Both the position numbers and the translations under genes were made by a program. This document shows positions 14,133-20,001 of a DNA stretch of 20,001 nt, in pieces. Positions within the stretch are counted from its first letter, which is position 1, and each line of letters opens with the position of its first letter. The DNA is from JAQBDA01 sp041301185 (GTDB taxonomy: Bacteria; Chloroflexota; Anaerolineae; Anaerolineales; UBA4823). Under the pieces are notes generated by a model, which had not been told where the DNA came from, searched no databases, and saw nothing but the letters and a program-made list of their open reading frames with translations. The stretch lies in NCBI GenBank assembly GCA_041301185.1, contig JBFYSV010000265.1:1-20001 (forward strand), read 5' to 3'.

Positions 14133-15683
14133 ATGAGAAAGTATATCGTCATTGGACTGGCGATCGCCGTCCTGGTTGCTGGATGGCTGGTCGTAGACCG
14201 CATCCTAAATGAAAATAGTGCCAACGCCAGCCTGGAAACCGAACCCATCCGGCGGGATGACTTAAGGATCATTGTGGAAGCTCCGGGGGTGGTACGCGCC
14301 AACCAATCTGCCATGCTCAGTTGGAAGACCACAGGGCGCGTAGAAGGGGTGTACACCAGTCTGGGAGACGATGTATCGACTGGAGAGTTGCTGGCAAATC
14401 TTGAGGAAAACTCTCTAGCACAGAACGTCATTCTGGCCCAGGCTGAATTGATCAGTGCCCAACGCGCCCTGGACGATTTGCTCACCTCGCAGGTGCAGAG
14501 CGCACAGGTGCAGAAGGCTGTGGATCAGGCCAGCCAGGCTCTGGAAGATGCCCGCGATCCAGCGCTGGTCCAGTCTCAAGCTCAGACCGCCCTGGCAGAA
14601 GCTCAAAAATCACTGGAAGTAGCCGAGCGGAATTACGAAATTCTCGCCAAAACCCCGTCGCAATCTGCCATAGACCAGACCAAAGCCAACCTCCTGCTGG
14701 CTGAAAACAGGCTGAACGACACGCTTCAGCAAATCGATCGTATCCAGCGCAAGGCAAGCCGGCCGGAAGATAAAATGATGTTCTTTGAAAGCCGCGAGCT
14801 CTATGAGCGGATCCTGGAAGGGTTAGAGCTGAAAGAGATCCAGGATCGAAGATCTTACGAGGACTCTCTATCCCGCTATAACCGTCTGATTGAGCCGCCG
14901 AATCCGAACGACCTGGCGATTGCCGAAGCAGAGCTTGCCCGTTCAAAAGCCCAGATTACCCAGGCGCAGATCGAGTGGGAACGGGCAAAAGATGGGATCA
15001 GCCCTGCCGAAATTGCAGTACTGGAAGCCCAGCTGGTTGATGCACAGCGCGAATGGGAGCGCTGGAAAGATGGACCGGATAGCGCCGAGATCACTGCCGC
15101 CGAGGCACGCCTGGCTGTCGCCCAGGCTACTCTCAAACAGGTGCATATCGAGGCTCCTTTTGACGGAACAATCACAGCAATTTACTCCCAGGCAGGAGAC
15201 TTGGTCACTACGGGCAGCCAGGCTTTCCGGCTGGACGATCTCGCACCCCTGCTGGTTGATGCCATTGTATCGGAAGTTGATATCAATAAAATCCAGCTTG
15301 GGCAGGCAGCCATTCTGACATTCGACTCAATCCCCGACCAGGAATACCACGGCACTGTGGTTGAAGTGCCCGCGGTCGGTGAAGTGATCAATAACATAGC
15401 CAGTTTCAACATTGTGGTTGAGATCATCGATGCCGATGAGAAAGTTCGCCCGGAGATGACTACCACAGTCAATATCGTGGTCAGCGAGCTGACCGATGTA
15501 TTGCTGGTACCCAACCGCGCTCTGCGGCTTGGCTCGGGGGAGAGGATCGTATATGTCTTGCGCAATGAGGAGATGGTCTCTGTCCCCTTAATTTTGGGGG
15601 CAGGGTCGGATGCTTATTCTCAAATTTTAGAAGGCGACTTACAGGAGGGAGAGCTAATTGTGCTCAACCCTCCTAGCAATTGA
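14133..15683 (+). CDS. HlyD/MacA-family membrane-fusion adaptor, copy 1
   Basis: The 516-residue protein is a periplasmic-adaptor-type subunit (MacA, YknX, HlyD). An N-terminal anchor (residues 4-21) is followed by the first lipoyl-like half (GVVRANQSAMLSWKTTGRVE, about 48-70). A very long, Ala/Gln/Glu-rich helical hairpin spans about 95-335. The second lipoyl half IEAPFDGTITAIYSQAGDLV begins near residue 338. Beta-barrel and membrane-proximal domains continue to the C-terminus (VLLVPNRALR). The hairpin contains a repeated unit of the form EWERxKDG. GAAGG lies nine bases before the ATG. It is clearly paralogous to the next gene. In a monoderm cell it would work without TolC, joined to the ABC permease encoded downstream. 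Confidence 0.92.
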   Translation: MRKYIVIGLAIAVLVAGWLVVDRILNENSANASLETEPIRRDDLRIIVEAPGVVRANQSAMLSWKTTGRVEGVYTSLGDDVSTGELLANLEENSLAQNVILAQAELISAQRALDDLLTSQVQSAQVQKAVDQASQALEDARDPALVQSQAQTALAEAQKSLEVAERNYEILAKTPSQSAIDQTKANLLLAENRLNDTLQQIDRIQRKASRPEDKMMFFESRELYERILEGLELKEIQDRRSYEDSLSRYNRLIEPPNPNDLAIAEAELARSKAQITQAQIEWERAKDGISPAEIAVLEAQLVDAQREWERWKDGPDSAEITAAEARLAVAQATLKQVHIEAPFDGTITAIYSQAGDLVTTGSQAFRLDDLAPLLVDAIVSEVDINKIQLGQAAILTFDSIPDQEYHGTVVEVPAVGEVINNIASFNIVVEIIDADEKVRPEMTTTVNIVVSELTDVLLVPNRALRLGSGERIVYVLRNEEMVSVPLILGAGSDAYSQILEGDLQEGELIVLNPPSN

Positions 15684-15710
15684 GGAAGGAATAACTGGAG
15701 GTAAAGAAGA

Positions 15711-17267
15711 ATGAAAAGAAAATGGATTATCGCAATCATCGCCGTTCTTGTGGTGGTTGCCGGAATTGTTGGGTTTAGCTATTTCAGACAGCAACGCCAG
15801 GCTTCGGCAGCCACCATGTACCAGACCGTGCCTGCCGCCAACGGCGACCTGACTGCCACGGTGGGGGCTACCGGCGTGGTACGTGCTAACCAGACCGCCC
15901 TGCTGCCCTGGCAAACTGCGGGGACGGTGGAATCGGTTAACGTTCAGGTCAGTGATCAAGTGACTGCCAACCAGGTGCTGGCATCTCTTGAGCTGACTTC
16001 CTTGCCCCAGGCTATCATCCTGGCACAAGCCGACCTGGTCAGCTCCCAAAAAGCACTCGACGACTTGCTGAACTCGCAAATCCAGCAGGCGCAGGCTTTA
16101 CAAACAGTAGAGAATGCGCAACAAGCCCTGGAAGATGCCCGCAATCCTGAGTTGCTCCAGGCTCGCGCCCAAGAGGCAATAGCCGCGGCTGAAAAATCGG
16201 TTGAAAATGCAGACCGCTCTCTCCGCTGGGCGCAATCGCCAGCCAACCAGAGCTTCGTAGATGAGGCGCAGGCACAGGTCACCCTGGCAAAAGACCGCCT
16301 GGACAAGGCGGAAGAGAAATACGCCCCATACGAAAACAAACCTGAAGATAACCTGGTGCGCGCCAGGTTGCTTAGCGAGATGGCAGCCGCTCAGCAGCAG
16401 TACGATTTCGCCGTCCGGCGTTTGAACGGGCTGCAGGGGACAGCCGCCCAGAGCGACATCGCTTTATACGAAGCCAACCTGGCAACCGCCAAAGCCCAGC
16501 TGCTTGAAGCTCAGCGCGAATGGGAGCGGGTCAAAGAAGGTCCCAATGCGGCCGATGTTTCTTTACTGGAAGCCCAATTGGCTGACGCCCAACGTGAATA
16601 CGAGCGAGTAAAAGACGGACCCGATCCAGACGATATCACGGTAGCCGAGGCGCGTATCGCCGCGGCGCAAGCCACCCTGAATCTGGCACGCATCGTTGCC
16701 CCATTCGATGGCACCATTACGGCGGTCGAGAGCAAACCCGGCGACCAGGTGACAGCCGGAACGCTTGCCTTCCGCCTGGATGACCTGTCACGGCAGCTCG
16801 TTGACGTACAGGTATCTGAAGTCGACATCAATCGCATCCAGGAGGGGCAACCGGTCACTTTGATCTTCGATGCTATCTTGAACAAGGTATATAACGGCGT
16901 GGTGAGCGAAGTTTCCCCGGTCGGCACCACCACCCAGGGAACAGTGGATTTCAATGTTACCGTTGAGCTTACCGATGCCGATAACGCAGTCCGCCCAGGG
17001 ATGACTGCAGCGGTGAACATGGTGGTTGACCAGCTTGAAGACGTGCTGATGGTGCCCAACCGTGCCGTGCGAGCCCTGGAAGGTGAGCGAGTGGTCTACG
17101 TGTTGCAAGACGGCTTCCCGCAACCCGTCGAGATTACACTGGGGGCTTCGTCTGATGAGATGAGCCAGGTGATTGAGGGCGAGCTAAAAATTGGCGACCA
17201 GATCGTGCTGAACCCACCCACGGTTTTCGAACAGAATGGCCCGCCGGCCTTCGTCACAGGTCAGTAG
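15711..17267 (+). CDS. HlyD/MacA-family membrane-fusion adaptor, copy 2
   Basis: The 518-residue protein has the same layout as its upstream paralog. An anchor spans residues 5-24 and the first lipoyl half includes TGVVRANQTALLPWQTAGTV. A helical hairpin spans about 95-325. The second lipoyl half IVAPFDGTITAVESKPGDQV begins near residue 327, and the barrel domains end in VLMVPNRAVR. The hairpin repeats the unit ERVK[ED]GP followed by an Ala-rich helix twice. The SD GGAGG is nine bases before the ATG. Two adaptors for one ATPase-permease pair suggest either a hetero-oligomeric adaptor ring or alternative adaptors. The two sequences align throughout, so tandem duplication is the simple explanation. 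Confidence 0.92.
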   Translation: MKRKWIIAIIAVLVVVAGIVGFSYFRQQRQASAATMYQTVPAANGDLTATVGATGVVRANQTALLPWQTAGTVESVNVQVSDQVTANQVLASLELTSLPQAIILAQADLVSSQKALDDLLNSQIQQAQALQTVENAQQALEDARNPELLQARAQEAIAAAEKSVENADRSLRWAQSPANQSFVDEAQAQVTLAKDRLDKAEEKYAPYENKPEDNLVRARLLSEMAAAQQQYDFAVRRLNGLQGTAAQSDIALYEANLATAKAQLLEAQREWERVKEGPNAADVSLLEAQLADAQREYERVKDGPDPDDITVAEARIAAAQATLNLARIVAPFDGTITAVESKPGDQVTAGTLAFRLDDLSRQLVDVQVSEVDINRIQEGQPVTLIFDAILNKVYNGVVSEVSPVGTTTQGTVDFNVTVELTDADNAVRPGMTAAVNMVVDQLEDVLMVPNRAVRALEGERVVYVLQDGFPQPVEITLGASSDEMSQVIEGELKIGDQIVLNPPTVFEQNGPPAFVTGQ

Positions 17268-17277
17268 GAGGCAGGGG

Positions 17278-17976
17278 ATGGATACCAATACACAAGAATG
17301 TGAAGATTGCGTCATCGATGCGCGCGAGCTGACCAAGGTCTATAAAATGGGTGAGGTGGAAGTACACGCTTTGCGCGGCCTTTCGATGCGGATCATGCGC
17401 GGCGAGGTCGTCGCCATCATGGGACCGTCTGGCTCAGGTAAATCCACCTTAATGAATATGATCGGTTGCCTGGATCGCCCCACCTCAGGGGAATATTACC
17501 TGGATGGCGAAGCGGTGGCAAACTTAAAGGATGACCAGCTGGCGGAGATCCGCAACCGAAAGGTCGGCTTTGTCTTCCAGAGTTTTAATTTGCTCTCCCG
17601 CGCCACTGCATTGGCTAACGTGGAACTGCCCATCCGCTACTCCGGGCAAAGTAGCGGGCGTAAAGAGCGGGCTCGTTCCGCCCTGGAGCAGGTTGGGCTG
17701 GGAGATCGCCTGCATCACCGCCCGAATGAGCTATCCGGAGGTCAGCAGCAACGAGTTGCCATCGCCCGCGCTCTGGTGAACGATCCTGCCATCATCCTTG
17801 CCGACGAACCCACCGGCAACCTGGACACCAAATCTGGCGAGGAAATCATGCACTTGCTACTCAACCTGAACAAAGAGAGCGGCACAACTCTGATCATTGT
17901 CACTCACGACCCGGATGTGGCTGCCCAGACCCAACGATCGATCCATATCCGCGATGGCGTAGTAGTGGAGGATTGA
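17278..17976 (+). CDS. ABC transporter ATP-binding protein, LolD/MacB type
   Basis: The ATPase subunit powers the MacB-like permease encoded next. The protein has 232 residues from the ATG at 17278, which has AGGAGG six bases upstream; an in-frame ATG at 17236 lies inside the adaptor gene and is rejected. Walker A GPSGSGKST is at 49-57, the Q-loop in VFQSFNLL, the signature LSGGQQQR near 152-159, and Walker B IILADEPTGNLD near 171-182. The switch His in VTHDP is near 209. The motif VYKMGEVEVHALRGL is typical of the LolD/MacB/YknY subfamily. Its TGA stop directly abuts the permease ATG, so the two are coupled. Confidence 0.96.
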   Translation: MDTNTQECEDCVIDARELTKVYKMGEVEVHALRGLSMRIMRGEVVAIMGPSGSGKSTLMNMIGCLDRPTSGEYYLDGEAVANLKDDQLAEIRNRKVGFVFQSFNLLSRATALANVELPIRYSGQSSGRKERARSALEQVGLGDRLHHRPNELSGGQQQRVAIARALVNDPAIILADEPTGNLDTKSGEEIMHLLLNLNKESGTTLIIVTHDPDVAAQTQRSIHIRDGVVVED

Positions 17977-19203
17977 ATGAAATTCTTCCAATCTTTCATC
18001 GAGGCGCTGGAAAGCTTAGCAGCCAATAAGATGCGCTCCGGGCTGACCATCCTGGGCATCGTGATCGGTGTGGCGGCTGTGATCGCCATGATCTCAATCG
18101 GGCGGGGCGCAGAGAACACGATCACTGGCTCTATCCAGGGCATTGGCACCAACCTGATATTCGTCTTTCGCGGCGGATCGGAGGACGTGCGCAATCCAAA
18201 ACCGATCACCCTCGGAGATGCAGATGCCATCGCCGATACTTTTTCGGCTCCTTCCGTGGCAGCTGTGGCGCCGGTGCTGCAAGGTAGCGGCACGGTCTCC
18301 TTTGGCGGAGAAACAAAGGTCACCCAAATCTCAGGGGTGACTCCATCCTATGCTCCCGTGCGCAATATCAACATCACTGAAGGTGATTTTATCCGCGAGG
18401 AGCACCTGCTGGGACAGGCTTCCGTAGTCCTCCTCGGCCCGGATGTCGCCGAGAGTCTCTTCGGGCGTACAGAAGGCCTGGAAGGCGAAACCATTCGCAT
18501 TGAGGGGCAACCCTTTCGGGTTCTTGGCATTCTCGAATCGAGGGGCGGATCGGGCTTCTCCAACGAGGATGACCAGATCCTGGTTCCCCTGACCACCGCC
18601 CAAACGCGCTTGCTACGCCGCGCCACCCGCGACCGGGTTGATCTGCTGCTGGTCCAGGCTGCCAGCGCCCAGAGCGTGCCCCAGGCGGCGGAAGAGATCG
18701 CTCAAATCCTGCGCGCCCGCCACCGCACAGCCATCGGCGCGGACGACTTTACCCTCCTGACCCAGCAAGACTTCCTGGATACCGCCAGCACCATCACCGG
18801 CGTTCTCACCATCTTCCTGGGAGGCATTGCTGCCATCTCGCTGCTGGTCGGCGGGATCGGGATCATGAACATTATGCTGGTTTCAGTGACCGAGCGCACC
18901 CGGGAGATCGGTCTGCGCAAAGCGCTGGGGGCGCGGCGCGTGGATATCCTGGTGCAATTCCTGACCGAATCGTCGGTGCTCAGCCTGATCGGAGGCGTGA
19001 TCGGGATTGCACTGGGCTGGGCCATCTCTTTTGCCGTCGGTCAGATCGCGGCCGCCAACAACGCCGCAATCAACCCCGCCATCGGTCTGGACACGATCTT
19101 GTTGGCGACTCTCTTCTCCACCGCAGTAGGGCTATTCTTCGGGCTGTACCCGGCAAACCGCGCCGCCAGCCTGGAGCCAGTCGAAGCGCTGCGCTACGAG
19201 TAA
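17977..19203 (+). CDS. MacB/YknZ-type ABC transporter permease
   Basis: The 408-residue permease has the MacB (type VII ABC) layout. The first membrane helix (about 22-42, RSGLTILGIVIGVAAVIAMI) follows a cytoplasmic N-terminal helix. A large extracytoplasmic domain spans about 45-270, and three C-terminal helices lie near 273-300, 328-352 and 373-395. The signatures GGIGIMNIMLVSVTERTREIGLRKA (split by a helix end) and the C-terminal NRAASLEPVEALRYE are diagnostic. Such proteins are mechanotransmission pumps for peptides, lipids or antibiotics and need a MacA-type adaptor, which the two upstream genes supply. The ATG follows the ATPase stop with no gap and GGAGG five bases upstream. The substrate cannot be inferred. 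Confidence 0.95.
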   Translation: MKFFQSFIEALESLAANKMRSGLTILGIVIGVAAVIAMISIGRGAENTITGSIQGIGTNLIFVFRGGSEDVRNPKPITLGDADAIADTFSAPSVAAVAPVLQGSGTVSFGGETKVTQISGVTPSYAPVRNINITEGDFIREEHLLGQASVVLLGPDVAESLFGRTEGLEGETIRIEGQPFRVLGILESRGGSGFSNEDDQILVPLTTAQTRLLRRATRDRVDLLLVQAASAQSVPQAAEEIAQILRARHRTAIGADDFTLLTQQDFLDTASTITGVLTIFLGGIAAISLLVGGIGIMNIMLVSVTERTREIGLRKALGARRVDILVQFLTESSVLSLIGGVIGIALGWAISFAVGQIAAANNAAINPAIGLDTILLATLFSTAVGLFFGLYPANRAASLEPVEALRYE

Positions 19204-19210
19204 CCCACCT

Positions 19211-19243
19211 GATCGCCGGGTAGCCAATCACTGCCCGGCGATC
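19211..19243. terminator. Hairpin between convergent genes (candidate bidirectional terminator)
   Basis: GATCGCCGGG (19211-19220) pairs perfectly with CCCGGCGATC (19234-19243) around a 13-base loop. It starts 7 bases after the permease stop and overlaps the stop codon of the facing aminotransferase gene. Neither side has a good U-tract (ACTTTAG on plus, AGGTGGG on minus), so strength is uncertain. Confidence 0.55.
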
Positions 19244-20001
19244 ACTTTAGCGCTTGCTTCATCCTCTCTAAAGCTTCCTCAAGCCGGCTGCGCGGGCAGG
19301 CGAAATTCAGGCGCACAAAGCCCTGGCCCCCTGCCCCGAACATCGCTCCCTCGCTCAACGCCACCCGGGCATGCTCCAGGAAAAATTTGTGCGCATCGCG
19401 TTTTCCATCCACCTCATTCAAGGCGGGAGAATTGCGGCAGTCCAGCCAGGCAAGGTAAGTGGCTTCGGGTTTTACCACGCTGATCCCGGGCAGCTCGCTT
19501 TGCGCGGTTTCGAACAGGAAATCACGATTGGCCTGCAGGTAAGCCAACACCTGCTCCAGCCACTCCTGCCCGTCCTGGTAAGCCGCCTGGGCAGCCACCC
19601 AGCCCAGGGTATTGATCCAACCCGCCAGACCTCTGCCAGATTTCATGAATTTTTTGCGCAGGTCGGTGTTCTGGATGACGGCAAAGGAGAACTGCAAGCC
19701 GGGGACGTTGAAGGTTTTGCTGGGTGCCATCAGGGTGATGGTATTGCGGGCAATCTCCGGGTCCAGGGAAGCGATGGGGATATGCTGGCAGCCGTTGTAC
19801 ACCAGATCGCAGTGGATTTCATCCGAGCAGATGATCACGCCGCGCTGCAGGCAGATCTCCGCCAGGCGAGCCAGCTCATCCCGGCGGAACACCCGGCCTA
19901 CCGGGTTGTGCGGGTTGCACAGGATGAACATGCGGGTCTGGTCGTTGATCGTGGACGAGAGCGCATCATAATCGATCTGATAGGAGCCATCCGCCAGCCG
20001 G
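19242..20001 (-). CDS. MalY/PatB-type PLP-dependent aminotransferase or C-S lyase (5' end outside the window)
   Basis: This is a fold-type I PLP enzyme of the MalY/PatB group, which includes cystathionine beta-lyases and aminotransferases. About 252 C-terminal residues are visible, and the frame stays open to the window edge (RLADGSYQIDYDALSSTIND before the first internal Met), so the start lies beyond 20001. The family motifs LCNPHNPVGRVFRRDEL, ICSDEIHCDLVY and the PLP-lysine motif APSKTFNVPGLQ are intact. The C-terminal GFVRLNFACPRSRLEEAL is typical. The full protein should be near 390 residues. It converges on the exporter operon and is probably unrelated to it. Sequence alone does not separate lyase from aminotransferase activity. 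Confidence 0.92.
   Translation of the reverse strand, partial: RLADGSYQIDYDALSSTINDQTRMFILCNPHNPVGRVFRRDELARLAEICLQRGVIICSDEIHCDLVYNGCQHIPIASLDPEIARNTITLMAPSKTFNVPGLQFSFAVIQNTDLRKKFMKSGRGLAGWINTLGWVAAQAAYQDGQEWLEQVLAYLQANRDFLFETAQSELPGISVVKPEATYLAWLDCRNSPALNEVDGKRDAHKFFLEHARVALSEGAMFGAGGQGFVRLNFACPRSRLEEALERMKQALK

Overview
The window looks like chromosomal DNA of a free-living bacterium with medium-high GC. The best guess is a member of Chloroflexota, probably class Anaerolineae. That guess rests on the general look of the proteins (a short single-core EF-Ts, a MacA/MacB-like exporter with no outer-membrane partner, a small one-helix protein of a kind I recall from that group) and on no search. 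I see no insertion sequence, phage gene, CRISPR array, tRNA or rRNA. No stretch longer than 300 bases lacks a gene.

Left part (1-6247, minus strand): a ribosome, nucleotide and envelope operon, rpsB-tsf-pyrH-frr-uppS-cdsA, followed by metK. The operon starts from a sigma70-type promoter at 6219-6247 and a 145-nt hairpin-rich leader. Inside it, tsf and pyrH are separated by a strong hairpin with a short U-tract. Ten bases past the cdsA stop begins a near-consensus promoter for metK, followed by a clear SAM-I riboswitch whose expression platform (antiterminator and terminator) can be read directly.

Middle part (6278-12190): birA-type biotin ligase (possibly leaderless) and a small one-helix membrane protein on the plus strand face gyrA on the minus strand. 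Upstream of gyrA lie a perfect TATAAT and a large GC-rich hairpin in the 5' leader. Divergent from gyrA is an OsmC-family gene. Between OsmC and a convergent GltD/NfnB-like iron-sulfur flavoprotein is about 110 nt of nested inverted repeats.

Right part (12191-19203, plus strand): a divergent control region with two perfect CRP-type dyads (TGTGA-N6-TCACA), then a tightly packed run of seven genes. These are an ECF sigma factor, a 141-aa membrane protein in the anti-sigma position, a 219-aa multi-helix membrane protein, two tandem paralogous HlyD/MacA-like adaptors, a LolD/MacB-type ATPase and a MacB-type permease. By arrangement this resembles the sigma-W-controlled YknWXYZ exporter of Bacillus, with an embedded sigma factor and a duplicated adaptor. 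It is the most distinctive part of the window. The right edge (19242-20001, minus) holds most of a MalY/PatB-type PLP aminotransferase or C-S lyase, converging on the permease through a perfect 10-bp hairpin.
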